Shown here: positions 15,222-24,768 of the stretch, piece after piece
Layout of the letters: every line of letters starts with the position of its first letter
Position numbering within the stretch: position 1 is the stretch's first letter
NCBI GenBank assembly: GCA_009774145.1
Contig: VSND01000056.1
Span: 1 to 29,948, forward strand
Length of the DNA stretch: 29,948 nt
Source: Lachnospiraceae bacterium
Lineage (GTDB): Bacteria > Bacillota > Clostridia > Lachnospirales > Lachnospiraceae
Reading direction: 5' to 3'
Position numbers and translations under genes: made by a program
The notes under the pieces: generated by a model
The model's input: only the letters and a program-made list of their open reading frames with translations
Database searches by the model: none
What the model was told of the DNA's origin: nothing

Positions 15222-16841
15222 ATGCAGTACGATTTTCTGAAACATTTTCCCCGCCGCATGAAAAGCGTCGGGCTTCATTTTATGCTGATTCAGAACAGCA
15301 TCCAGAAGACTACCTGGAAGCAGTATGGTTTCTCGACTGGTCCGGAGCAGATCAACATCATCTTTGCGGTCCTTCTCTATATCATGGAGCAGTCTCTTCG
15401 GGAGGAAAGCTGCACCATGGATGACATCGGGGTTTATATCGATACCGTCAACGTACAGCATTTTCATAAAAATCTGAATTACGACGACTGCAAACAGCTG
15501 GGGGATTTCATTGTCAATGTCATCCTGTCCAACGAGGGAAAGGCCATGTACTTTGACGGCTTTGATTTTGAAGAAAACGAATATCAGAACATGCACATCA
15601 GCTATGTGGCCAACCGCATTGTCTATGTGGATCAGGAATTCCGGCGCACTTCTTATTATCTGACCGATGATGGATACAATCTGCTGCTCTCCACTCTGGA
15701 AATTGAAAATAACATGAAGCTGACCGTCCACGAGATGATCTTTCAGATGCATCTGGAAAAGCAGAGCTATGACAAGGCGGTGGACGAGATCAAAAATGTC
15801 TTTAATCTGCTGCGGGTACAGCTGCAGAAGATTCAGGAAGCCATGGGAAAGATCCGCAGAAACGCACTGAACTATTCCGTGCGGGATTATGAGACGATCC
15901 TTCTGGAGAATCTGGATACGATCCAGGATACCAAGCAGAAGTTCCAGAATTACCGGGAGATGGTGAAGGGCCGTGCAAAGGAACTGGAGGAGAAAAATAT
16001 CAATGTCCGGCAGCTTCTCCCCAAAGAGGAAGACAACCTGAACCATCTGCGGGAGATTGAATCCTATCTGAACCGGACCATTGACGAGCATCAGAAGATC
16101 TTAAGCAGCCATTTTGACCTGAAAGCGCTTTATACAAGGGAACTGGAGCAGCTCTCCCAGATGTCGCTGATCCGGCGTTTCCCTCTTCGGACCGCCCTGT
16201 ATGATGAGGTGCTGAAGAATGCGGATACGCTCACGAGGCTGGATTATTTTCTGCGGCCTCTGTTCAATCAGGATGCGGACAAGACCTATAACCTGAATAA
16301 GGCCTTTCAGCTTCAGCGGCCGTCCCGAAGGCGGACGGAGACGGACAGTGAGGAAGAACTGGACTTCGATGAAGAGAGCTGGAGACAGGAAAAAGAGAGA
16401 CTCCGTCAGGAAAAACTGAAAAAATATGAAGGAAGTCTGGGCTGTCTCATCCGCCATGCGTCTGGAAAAGACGGGATTTCTCTTCAGGAGCTGAGCGGCA
16501 GACTGGAAGAAGAGGAACGCAGGGAGCTGATTCCGGATGTGGGGATTTTCAAGGAAGTCATGGTGGAGCTGATCAAGAACCGGGAGATCGACCTGACTGC
16601 TCTTCAGAAGGAGCGCAGCGAATATATTCAGGAAAATACGGAGGATTTTCAGTTGAATGACATGCTCCTGAAGCTGGCAGATGCGGAAGAAACCAGAGGA
16701 CAGAAACGGATCCTGCGGGTGCATGTGTCCCGCATCGAAGATGGGAGTGTTGTAACCTTTTCCGGAATCCCGGAAAAAGACGGCGGAATGAAAACAATCC
16801 GATGCTCCAATGTACAGCTTCGGGTATTCAGAGAGGAATGA
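15222..16841 (+). CDS. jetA: Wadjet JetA, kleisin-like subunit (DUF5716-like)
   Basis: The 539-residue protein fits the kleisin-like JetA of type II Wadjet. It bridges the two JetC heads and recruits JetB. The N-terminal part (MQYDFLKHFPRRM, then the region to about 190) looks like winged-helix folds, and helical coiled-coil regions follow (about 190-300). A very charged linker (TETDSEEELDFDEESW, about 371-386) leads to a C-terminal helical domain. AAAGGA precedes ATG 15222. The stop overlaps an upstream in-frame JetB ATG as ATGA at 16838. Assignment rests on gene order and remembered family sequence, not on a search. Confidence 0.8.
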   Translation: MQYDFLKHFPRRMKSVGLHFMLIQNSIQKTTWKQYGFSTGPEQINIIFAVLLYIMEQSLREESCTMDDIGVYIDTVNVQHFHKNLNYDDCKQLGDFIVNVILSNEGKAMYFDGFDFEENEYQNMHISYVANRIVYVDQEFRRTSYYLTDDGYNLLLSTLEIENNMKLTVHEMIFQMHLEKQSYDKAVDEIKNVFNLLRVQLQKIQEAMGKIRRNALNYSVRDYETILLENLDTIQDTKQKFQNYREMVKGRAKELEEKNINVRQLLPKEEDNLNHLREIESYLNRTIDEHQKILSSHFDLKALYTRELEQLSQMSLIRRFPLRTALYDEVLKNADTLTRLDYFLRPLFNQDADKTYNLNKAFQLQRPSRRRTETDSEEELDFDEESWRQEKERLRQEKLKKYEGSLGCLIRHASGKDGISLQELSGRLEEEERRELIPDVGIFKEVMVELIKNREIDLTALQKERSEYIQENTEDFQLNDMLLKLADAEETRGQKRILRVHVSRIEDGSVVTFSGIPEKDGGMKTIRCSNVQLRVFREE

Positions 16842-16846
16842 CGCGT

Positions 16847-17563
16847 ATGGCATATGAATTTAATACGGTAAAAACAAGCCAGGAGATCTTCTGTTATCTG
16901 CTGGAGCACCATGAGTTAAAAGAAGAGGAGGAAGCCGCTCTCTACCGTGCCTACACGGAACAGGAGGATGTGCAGAATCTGGTGAAATCCCAGGGGGAGA
17001 TCGCGGACAGCAGCATTGAGCGATATGGAAACGTCATTTATCTGATCCCGGGGGAAGAGAACGATTTTCTGGGATTTTCCAAAGGACAGCTGAAGAGCAT
17101 TCTCTGCCGTTCCGGCGCTACAGACAAGGATTATTATCTGTCCCAGTTCGTCATTCTGACGCTTCTGGTGGAATTTTATGACGGGCAGGGGAGCAGCAGC
17201 AAGGCACGGGAATACATCCGCACCGGGGAGCTGCAGAACTGTATCTCTGCACGCCTGAAGGAAGGGGCAGAACATACGGACGACGAAGAGGAAGAACGTC
17301 AGGGCATCGCTTTTACGGATATGCTGCAGGCATACGAAGCGCTGAAATCCGATGAGCGGGGGTCCCGGGCAAAGACGACGAAGGAAGGATTTCTCCACTA
17401 TATCCTGCTCTTTCTGGAGCGGCAGGGGCTGGTGGAATATGTGGAACAGGACGAGATGATCAAGACGACAAAAAAGCTTGACAATTTTATGGACTGGAAC
17501 CTTCTGAATCAGAACAATTACGGAAGAGTTCTCAGGATACTGGGGGTAAAAAAAGATGAGTAA
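16847..17563 (+). CDS. jetB: Wadjet JetB, KITE-like subunit (DUF6063-like)
   Basis: The 238-residue protein sits where JetB, the small winged-helix (KITE) partner of JetA, is expected, and fits the type II family by size and layout. YEFNTVKTSQEIFCYLLEHH opens it, an acidic loop HTDDEEEERQG lies near the middle and LDNFMDWNLLNQNNYGRVL near the end. Two starts compete. ATG 16838 overlaps the jetA stop but would sit one base from GAGAGGA. ATG 16847 lies nine bases from it and is preferred. The stop overlaps the jetC start by 8 bases, indicating tight translational coupling. Confidence 0.8.
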   Translation: MAYEFNTVKTSQEIFCYLLEHHELKEEEEAALYRAYTEQEDVQNLVKSQGEIADSSIERYGNVIYLIPGEENDFLGFSKGQLKSILCRSGATDKDYYLSQFVILTLLVEFYDGQGSSSKAREYIRTGELQNCISARLKEGAEHTDDEEEERQGIAFTDMLQAYEALKSDERGSRAKTTKEGFLHYILLFLERQGLVEYVEQDEMIKTTKKLDNFMDWNLLNQNNYGRVLRILGVKKDE

Positions 17564-20500
17564 GATAGGTGCAGTCCGGCTGATCAATGTGAACTATAAT
17601 AACAACGCCATCCGCATCAGCGATGAGACCTTCCATTTTCATGGAGAGAGTACGCTTCTGTCCCTGCGAAACGGCGGGGGAAAGTCCGTGCTGGTGCAGA
17701 TGATGACGGCGCCTTTTGTGCATAAGCGGTACCGGGATGCCAAGGACCGGCCGTTTGAGAGTTATTTTACCACAAATAAGCCCTCCTTTATTCTGGTGGA
17801 GTGGGTGCTGGATCAGGGTGCGGGCTGTGTGCTGACCGGAATGATGGTCCGCAGAAGCCAGGATTCGGAGACGGACAGCAGTGAGACGCTGGACCTTCTG
17901 ACCTTTGTCAGCGAATATCGGGAGCCGTGCCTGCAGGATATCCATCATCTGCCGGTGGTGGAAAAAGGAGCGAAGGAGATGGTCCTGAAAAGTTTTGCGT
18001 CATGCAGGCAGATGTTTGACATGTGGAAAAAGGACAGTTCCCTTCGCTTCTTCTGTTATGACTGTACCAATCCGGCACAGTCCCGGCAGTATTTTGACAA
18101 GCTGATGGAATATCAGATCAATTACAAGGAATGGGAGTCCATCATCAAGAAAGTCAATCTGAAAGAATCCGGTCTGTCAGAGCTCTTTTCCGACTGCAGG
18201 GATGAGAAGGGGCTGGTGGAGAAATGGTTTCTGGATGCAGTGGAGGACAAGCTGAATCGGGAGCGGAACCGGATGAAGGAATTTCAGAACCTTCTGGAAA
18301 AATATGTGGCGCAGTATCAGGACAACCAGTCCAAGATCCGCAGGCGGGATGCGATCCGTCTGTTCCGGGAGGAGGCGGCGCCCATCCGGGAACAGGCAGA
18401 GCGCTATCAGGAGGAGGAAGAGAAGGAAAAGGAGCAGATGCATCTGCTGGCACGTTTTATTGAGGAACTGAACCGTCTGAAGCAGGCGGCGGCGGATGAA
18501 CAGCAGACGGTTCTCGGGAAGATGGACGAGATTCTTTTGCAGATCGCCCGGATCGAATATGAGAAGCTGTCCGGGGAATTTTACGGACTGGAGGAGAAAC
18601 TCCGTTATCATATGAGCAACCGGGATATGATCGAGGCGGAGCAGGATGCGCTGCGGCGGGAAGCGGAGGAGATAGAACAGAGGCTGCATCTTCTGGCATG
18701 CGCCAGACAACAGGAGTATGTGGATGAGATTCGGGCTGAGCTTCTGGAGATCCGCCAGCGGATCCAGGTGTCCAGACAGGAAGAGGCAGAGCTTAGGCCG
18801 GAACGGGACCGGATCGGCAGGACGCTGTACGGGCATTACGGCAGGGTATTTGCGGAAAATGAGGACAATCTCCGGAAAAACCGGGAACAGTATGAGGAAC
18901 TGACAACGCAGGCAGCAGAGGAGAAGAAAAAGCTGGCCGGTTATGAGCAGTCTCTTCGGGAAGAGGCATCCCGGCAGGGTGCCCTGAAGAGCAAAGTGGA
19001 GTCCTATGACCGGCAGGAGGAACAGTATAATCAGGCTTATGGGGAGCAGCTTGCCCGCAACATTCTGGGAGAATATGAGCCGGGAACGCTGGACATCCGG
19101 AAGAAGACCCTGGAAAAAGAGATGGAAGAGTGTGTCCGCAGCCGACAGAGAAAGAAAAAACAGCAGGAGACAGGACTGGAGAGGCAGAAGAGCCTGGAAC
19201 GGACGCTGCAGGAACTGCATACGGAACAGGCGTGCAAAGGAGTGCAGAAGGAACATGAGGAGCGGCTGCAGGAGGAGTATCAGAAGGAGCTGGATGCCAG
19301 GAAGATCGTGCTTCAGTACCTGGGTCTTCCCGGGGAGATGCTCTTTGAGACCGACGGGATCCTGCAGGCCTCCGGCAGAAAATTAAAGGAACTGGACGGT
19401 CTGCTTCAGAATATGCATCAGGAAGAGAGGCAGCTGAAAAAGGAGCACCGGCAGCTGACGGAAGGGCGGACGCTGGAGCTGCCGGAGGCGTTGGAGGCGG
19501 AGTTTCTGGAACTGGGTATCCCCATGGTCTATGGTATGGAGTGGCTGCAGAAAAACGGATATACAGAGGAAGAGAACCGAAAACTGGTGCACAGCCATCT
19601 GTTTCTCCCCTATGCGCTGATTCTGTCAAGGAAAGAACTTGACAGACTGTCAAAACATACCGGGGAAGTCTGCACCTCATTTCCGGTACCCATCGTTGTG
19701 CGGGAGGAACTGGAGGAAAAACCGGCGGAGAAGGCAGGCGGTATTCTGGATCTGTCCGGCGTGCATTTTTACCTGCTGTTCAATGAAAATCTGCTCAATG
19801 AAGAGAAACTGCGCCTGCTGGTGGAAGAAAAGGAGCAGGAGATCCGGAAGAAGCAGGGGGCCATCGAACTCCGTAAAAAGGAATACGACGAATATTATGG
19901 AAGGCAGGAGCTGGTGCGGAACCAGTCCGTCAACAAGGAACGATATGAGGAAAATGAAAGATGCCTGCAGGAACTTTCTGCAGAACTGACGGAGCTGGAG
20001 GAACAGATCCGCTCCGGCAGAGAGGAGGAACAGAGGCTTTTACAGGATCTGAAAGCACTGGAGAAAGAACTGGAAGAGTCGAAGGAAGAACTGAACCGTC
20101 TGCAGAGACGAAAAACGGATCTGGAACAGCTCTGCAGAGATTATGAGCAGTATGAACAGGACCAGCAGGAACTGGAGCGGTGCAAACGCGCAATCAGACG
20201 TCTGGAGGAGCGAAAGGCGCTGGCAGAATCCAGTCTGGAGAAGCTGAGCGGAAGGCAGAAGACGCTGGATCTGGAAGCGAACCGTCTGGAGGAAAAATGC
20301 AGAAGGTTAAAGGAAAAACAACAGATTTATGAGAAGTATGCAGAGGATGGGGTGACCGGGGACGGACAGCAAATTCCCCCGGATCGGGCAGCCGGGCAGG
20401 GAGAGGAACCGCCCTCTGCTCTGGATGCGGCGGATATAGAACTCATGGAAGCCAGATATCTGGCCATTACCGGCAGCATGTCTCAAAAGCTGCAGGATAT

Positions 20501-22019
20501 GGAAGCGCAGGAAAGCCGCACGGCGAAGAAATATGATTCTGCGGCGGGAGATCTGGAACACCTGAGACTGCGTTACCGTCTGGAGCCGGAGGCGTGGAAG
20601 AGCATCCCTTATAATGCAAAGGAAGAACTGCATCAGGAGTCTCTTCTGGAGGACTGCAGACGGAAGCAGGAACGCAAACAGGGTCTTTTGACCGAAGAAG
20701 TAAAATACATTGCTGCTGCGGAGCAGCAGAAAAAGGACTGCATCAGACGGATGCAGGAGGCATGCGGGAAAGAAGAACCTCTTTCGAAACAGGAGATTCA
20801 GGATCAGGATTTTGAATCCCGGAAAAAAGAACTGGAGTATCAGAAGAAAGAACTGCGCCGTCAGGAAGAGAAGCTGAAGGAGCGTCTTCAGGGCTATGAG
20901 GAAAATCTGACGGCTCTCTCTGCATACAGTGACTTTCCGCTCGGCGAGCCGGTGGCGTGGGAGCAGGAGATCTCAGAGATGGATCGTCAGGAGCTGAGAG
21001 ATTTTCAGGGCATCCGGCTCCGGGATTACCGCCAGAGTACAGCTTTAAGACAGCAGGCAAGGAGCAGGCTTTTTGAAGTGCTGAACCGGGTGGTGCGTAT
21101 GGATGCGTTTCAGGAGGACTTCTACCGAAAACCTCTGGAAGCCATGCTGGAACTGACCGATGAGGCAGGACAGGTCCTGCGTCAGCTGTCCACGACGCTG
21201 CAGTCTTACGAGAGCCTGATGGAAAAGCTGGAGGTGGATATCTCTCTGGTGGAGAAGGAAAAGGAGAAGATCGTGGAGCTTCTGGAGGACTATGTCAGGG
21301 AGGTTCACCAGAATATGGACCGCATCGATGCCAATTCCACGATTACCATTCGGGAACGTCCGGTGAAGATGCTGAAGATTCAGCTTCCCCAATGGGAGGA
21401 AAATGAAAATCTCTACCGTCTGAAGCTGCAGGACATGATTGACGAAGTGACGAAAAAGGGACTGCAGATTCTGTCACAGAACGGAAACGCCCAGGAATAT
21501 TTCGGAACGCAGCTTACGACGAAAAATCTGTATGACGCAGTGATCGGCATCAGCAATGTGCAGATTCGTCTCTATAAGATCGAAGCACAGCGGGAATACC
21601 CCATCACCTGGGCGGAGGTAGCGAAGAACTCCGGCGGGGAGGGATTCCTGTCGGCCTTTGTGATCCTGACCAGCCTGCTTTATTATATGCGGAAGGATGA
21701 GACGGATATCTTTGCCGACCGGAATGAGGGCAAAGTTCTTCTGATGGACAATCCGTTCGCACAGACCAACGCCGCGCATCTTCTGAAACCGCTGATGGAG
21801 GTGGCGAAGAAGACCAATACCCAGCTCATCTGCCTGACCGGTCTGGGCGGCGAATCCATCTACAGCCGGTTCGACAACATCTATGTACTGAACCTCATCG
21901 CAGCCAGACTGCGCGGCGGGATGCAGTACCTGCGGGCAGAGCATCTGCGGGGGGACGAGCCGGAGACCATGGTCGTATCGCAGATTGAGGTAATGGAGCA
22001 GCAGGAACTGATTTTCTGA
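17556..22019 (+). CDS. jetC: Wadjet JetC, SMC-like ATPase
   Basis: The 1487-residue SMC-family motor should extrude DNA loops to identify small circular DNA for cutting by JetD. The N-terminal ATPase half has P-loop LRNGGGKSV (37-45). Two long Glu/Arg/Lys/Gln-rich coiled-coil arms flank a hinge-like globular region near residues 640-760 (GILDLSGVHFYLLFNENLL). The C-terminal half has signature NSGGEGFLSAFVILTSLL near 1360 and Walker B KVLLMDNPFAQTNA with Asp1398 followed by Asn1399, not the usual Glu. A Gly/Pro-rich segment interrupts the second arm at about 931-964. It overlaps jetB by 8 bases. A strong hairpin lies 25 bases after the stop. Confidence 0.85.
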   Translation: MSKIGAVRLINVNYNNNAIRISDETFHFHGESTLLSLRNGGGKSVLVQMMTAPFVHKRYRDAKDRPFESYFTTNKPSFILVEWVLDQGAGCVLTGMMVRRSQDSETDSSETLDLLTFVSEYREPCLQDIHHLPVVEKGAKEMVLKSFASCRQMFDMWKKDSSLRFFCYDCTNPAQSRQYFDKLMEYQINYKEWESIIKKVNLKESGLSELFSDCRDEKGLVEKWFLDAVEDKLNRERNRMKEFQNLLEKYVAQYQDNQSKIRRRDAIRLFREEAAPIREQAERYQEEEEKEKEQMHLLARFIEELNRLKQAAADEQQTVLGKMDEILLQIARIEYEKLSGEFYGLEEKLRYHMSNRDMIEAEQDALRREAEEIEQRLHLLACARQQEYVDEIRAELLEIRQRIQVSRQEEAELRPERDRIGRTLYGHYGRVFAENEDNLRKNREQYEELTTQAAEEKKKLAGYEQSLREEASRQGALKSKVESYDRQEEQYNQAYGEQLARNILGEYEPGTLDIRKKTLEKEMEECVRSRQRKKKQQETGLERQKSLERTLQELHTEQACKGVQKEHEERLQEEYQKELDARKIVLQYLGLPGEMLFETDGILQASGRKLKELDGLLQNMHQEERQLKKEHRQLTEGRTLELPEALEAEFLELGIPMVYGMEWLQKNGYTEEENRKLVHSHLFLPYALILSRKELDRLSKHTGEVCTSFPVPIVVREELEEKPAEKAGGILDLSGVHFYLLFNENLLNEEKLRLLVEEKEQEIRKKQGAIELRKKEYDEYYGRQELVRNQSVNKERYEENERCLQELSAELTELEEQIRSGREEEQRLLQDLKALEKELEESKEELNRLQRRKTDLEQLCRDYEQYEQDQQELERCKRAIRRLEERKALAESSLEKLSGRQKTLDLEANRLEEKCRRLKEKQQIYEKYAEDGVTGDGQQIPPDRAAGQGEEPPSALDAADIELMEARYLAITGSMSQKLQDMEAQESRTAKKYDSAAGDLEHLRLRYRLEPEAWKSIPYNAKEELHQESLLEDCRRKQERKQGLLTEEVKYIAAAEQQKKDCIRRMQEACGKEEPLSKQEIQDQDFESRKKELEYQKKELRRQEEKLKERLQGYEENLTALSAYSDFPLGEPVAWEQEISEMDRQELRDFQGIRLRDYRQSTALRQQARSRLFEVLNRVVRMDAFQEDFYRKPLEAMLELTDEAGQVLRQLSTTLQSYESLMEKLEVDISLVEKEKEKIVELLEDYVREVHQNMDRIDANSTITIRERPVKMLKIQLPQWEENENLYRLKLQDMIDEVTKKGLQILSQNGNAQEYFGTQLTTKNLYDAVIGISNVQIRLYKIEAQREYPITWAEVAKNSGGEGFLSAFVILTSLLYYMRKDETDIFADRNEGKVLLMDNPFAQTNAAHLLKPLMEVAKKTNTQLICLTGLGGESIYSRFDNIYVLNLIAARLRGGMQYLRAEHLRGDEPETMVVSQIEVMEQQELIF

Positions 22020-22043
22020 TTCGGACGGTTTTATGCAGGGCCG

Positions 22044-22081
22044 GGTGTCTGCTGTGGACCGACAGCAGACACCGTTTTGTT
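22044..22081 (+). terminator. Hairpin after jetC, terminator or attenuator
   Basis: GGTGTCTGCTGT (22044-22055) pairs perfectly with ACAGCAGACACC (22062-22073) around a 6-base loop, followed by GTTTTGTTGTC. The U tract is broken, so termination may be partial, allowing some read-through into the SNF2 gene. Confidence 0.75.
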
Positions 22082-22133
22082 GTCAGAAGACGTACTGCAT
22101 TATGACAGAAATATATCGGAGGTCTTAACACAC

Positions 22134-24746
22134 ATGATTACAAATGAAACACATATGGCACAGCTTCAGTTCCTGTTTACGCCGGAGGGATTTCTGGTGG
22201 ATCCGTCTGTGCAGAATCTGAAATCTGAGCATCAGAAATTAAAAGAACGATTTGACAGGGACAAATACAGAACACTCTACCAGGCTGGACTGGAGGAGAA
22301 ACCGGGGGACTTGAGCGCGTCTGCTTTCTTTCTGTTTCTGGTATCGGATACCTTCTTTCGGGTGCTGACCAGCCTTCCGGAGCTGGAGGTGGCAAGGGAG
22401 AAGGTAAAAACAGAACCATCCGAAGAAATATGCCGGCAGCTTCTGGATGCGGTTCCTTTTGTGATCGGTTCCGAGCACCTGACGAAAAAATGGGTTCAGC
22501 GGCTGTTTGGAAAGCTCTCGGACATTTTTCGGGAGGAGATCCGTTCTTATGAGGGGACGGTTGCCATGTATCTGGCGGAAAAAAGCCAGCATCTGAGGGT
22601 TCCGGAGCGGATCTTCTTCCATCTGGTGGAGAGCAGGGAGGAAGCGTACCCCTTTGCATTTCTGGCGACCTATGCCACCAGACAGGAGAATGGCAGGATC
22701 CGGCATATGCCTCTGGAGTATGCGCTGGTGGAATATAAAGATCACAGGGAAAAGCTTTTAAATCTGCTGTCCTGCCTGAATCAGGCAGCGGAGGTGTCGG
22801 ATTTGATCTCCGGTTTTATGGAAAGCGGAGAGCTGTTTCATCCATTGCGTCTGACTTCCGGCGAGGCATATGAATTTCTGAAGCAGACAGAAGAGATCGA
22901 GCGTACCGGGATTCTCTGCCGGATTCCCAACTGGTGGAAGAAAAAGGCGGCGTCAGTCTCCATGTCCATCAGCCTGGGGGAGGAAAAACCGGCCATGCTG
23001 GGATTTGACACGCTGGTTTCCATGCGGCCGAAGCTTATGGTGGACGGTCAGCCGCTGACCGAAGAGGATGTCCAAAACCTGCTGGCACAGACGGAAGGCC
23101 TGGCATTTTTAAAAGGGAAATGGGTGGAGGTAAACCACGAAAAGCTGAAAAAACTTCTGGCGGAGATGGAAGCGTGTCAGGGAGAACTGACACTGATGGA
23201 AGCCCTGAAGCTGGAGCTTGGGAATGCGGGAGAGGCCGAAAATTCCGGTCCGGTGATTACGAACGGGGCATGGCTTTCTTCTCTGCTGCAAAGCCTTCGA
23301 AGTCCCGGAAAGATTCGGAAGCAGGCGGTGCCGAAAAGCTTTCAGGCAACCCTGCGCCCCTACCAGAAGAACGGCTATACCTGGCTGAATTATATGAACG
23401 AACTGGGCTTTGGGGCCTGTCTGGCAGACGATATGGGCCTTGGAAAGACGGTGCAGGTGCTGGCTTATCTGGAGCGGCTCCGGGCAAAGGAGAAAAAAGC
23501 AAGAGTGCTTTTAATCGTTCCGGCTTCGCTGGTGGGCAACTGGCAGAAGGAGGCGCAGAAATTTGCGCCTTCCATGGAGCTTCTGGTGCTGCATGGAAGG
23601 ACGTCTGCCGTACTGGAACAGATGCTTCGGGAGCAGCCGGCGTTTCTTACCATTACCACTTATGGGATGGCGTCGAGGATTGGGGCGCTTCAGGAGACGC
23701 TGTGGACGGCTGTGATCCTGGACGAGGCGCAGGCCATCAAGAATCCGGCAACGAAACAGACGAAGGAGATTAAGAAGATCAGCGCCGGTATGCGGATTGC
23801 CATGACCGGTACGCCGATTGAAAATGACCTGACGAATCTGTGGTCTCTGTTCGATTTTCTGAATCAGGGACTTCTGGGCACGCCGAAGGAATTTCATGAA
23901 TACTGTAAAAATCTAAGCGACCATCCGGAAGGCTACGCAAAGCTGAAAGCCATGGTGACTCCGTTCATGCTGCGCAGAGTGAAGACGGATAAGAAAGTTA
24001 TCGCGGACCTGCCGGAAAAACTGGAGAAGATCGACTATGTGACCATGTCGAAAAAACAGGTGGTGCTTTACCGAAAAGCAGTGGCAGAACTGGAATCGAT
24101 GCTGGCGGAAGTGGATGGAATGAAGCGCCGTGGACTGGTGCTGGCAACGATCGTAAAATTAAAGCAGATCTGCAACCATCCGGATCAGTATCTTGGGCAG
24201 CAGGCTTTTCTGGAATCCGAGAGCGGAAAGCTTCAGATGCTGCGGGAGATCTGCGAGACTATCTATGAAAAACGGGAACGGGTGCTGGTATTTACCCAGT
24301 TTAAAGAGATCACGGAGCAGCTGGCGGATTTCCTGACGGGAATCTTTCATGCAAAAGGTTATGTACTTCATGGAGGAATCAGGGCAGCGAAGCGGACGGA
24401 GATGGTGGAAGCGTTTCAGGGCGAGGACTATGTGCCGTTTATCGTCCTGTCGGTCAAAGCCGGAGGCACAGGTCTGAATCTGACGAAGGCAGGCCATGTG
24501 ATTCATTTTGACCGCTGGTGGAACCCGGCGGTGGAAAATCAGGCTACAGACCGGGCATTCCGTATCGGTCAGACGAAAAATGTTATGGTGCACAAGCTGG
24601 TATGCGAGGGAACGATAGAAGAGAAGATTGACGCCATGATTGAGTCAAAGAAAGAGCTGGCGGAAAATGTTATCGGAACCGGTGGGGAAAAATGGATCAC
24701 GGAACTGGGCAATGAAGAACTGATGTCGCTGTTCCGGCTGAGTTAG
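22134..24746 (+). CDS. SNF2-family DEAD/DEAH helicase
   Basis: The 870-residue bacterial SNF2/RapA-like protein is a DNA translocase. The N-terminal 400 residues are an SNF2-associated region with no enzyme motif I can see. The helicase core has motif I DDMGLGKTVQ (Lys438), motif II DEAQ (530-533), motif III MTGTPIEN (557-564) and motif VI QATDRAFRIGQ (803-813). The C-terminal helicase half is complete. The ATG at 22134 follows GGAGG at 22118-22122; the frame also opens upstream at TTG 22077 inside the hairpin's U tract, which is rejected. It lies downstream of the jetC hairpin and 22 bases before a SWIM zinc-finger gene. Such SNF2/SWIM pairs are a recurring combination, and here they may be an accessory to Wadjet or an independent module. 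Confidence 0.9.
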   Translation: MITNETHMAQLQFLFTPEGFLVDPSVQNLKSEHQKLKERFDRDKYRTLYQAGLEEKPGDLSASAFFLFLVSDTFFRVLTSLPELEVAREKVKTEPSEEICRQLLDAVPFVIGSEHLTKKWVQRLFGKLSDIFREEIRSYEGTVAMYLAEKSQHLRVPERIFFHLVESREEAYPFAFLATYATRQENGRIRHMPLEYALVEYKDHREKLLNLLSCLNQAAEVSDLISGFMESGELFHPLRLTSGEAYEFLKQTEEIERTGILCRIPNWWKKKAASVSMSISLGEEKPAMLGFDTLVSMRPKLMVDGQPLTEEDVQNLLAQTEGLAFLKGKWVEVNHEKLKKLLAEMEACQGELTLMEALKLELGNAGEAENSGPVITNGAWLSSLLQSLRSPGKIRKQAVPKSFQATLRPYQKNGYTWLNYMNELGFGACLADDMGLGKTVQVLAYLERLRAKEKKARVLLIVPASLVGNWQKEAQKFAPSMELLVLHGRTSAVLEQMLREQPAFLTITTYGMASRIGALQETLWTAVILDEAQAIKNPATKQTKEIKKISAGMRIAMTGTPIENDLTNLWSLFDFLNQGLLGTPKEFHEYCKNLSDHPEGYAKLKAMVTPFMLRRVKTDKKVIADLPEKLEKIDYVTMSKKQVVLYRKAVAELESMLAEVDGMKRRGLVLATIVKLKQICNHPDQYLGQQAFLESESGKLQMLREICETIYEKRERVLVFTQFKEITEQLADFLTGIFHAKGYVLHGGIRAAKRTEMVEAFQGEDYVPFIVLSVKAGGTGLNLTKAGHVIHFDRWWNPAVENQATDRAFRIGQTKNVMVHKLVCEGTIEEKIDAMIESKKELAENVIGTGGEKWITELGNEELMSLFRLS

Positions 24747-24768
24747 AGACAGGAGGCAAAAGGAAAGA

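Noticed and set aside
18177..19256. Long antisense open frame inside jetC, and similar long antisense frames within sbcC, GGDEF and jetA
   Set aside because: They are shadows of GC-rich, Glu/Lys/Arg/Gln-rich coding strands, give Leu/Pro/Ser-rich translations without motifs, and lack ribosome binding sites.
22077..22133. Start of the SNF2 gene at TTG 22077
   Set aside because: It falls in the U tract of the hairpin with no ribosome binding site, whereas ATG 22134 follows GGAGG.
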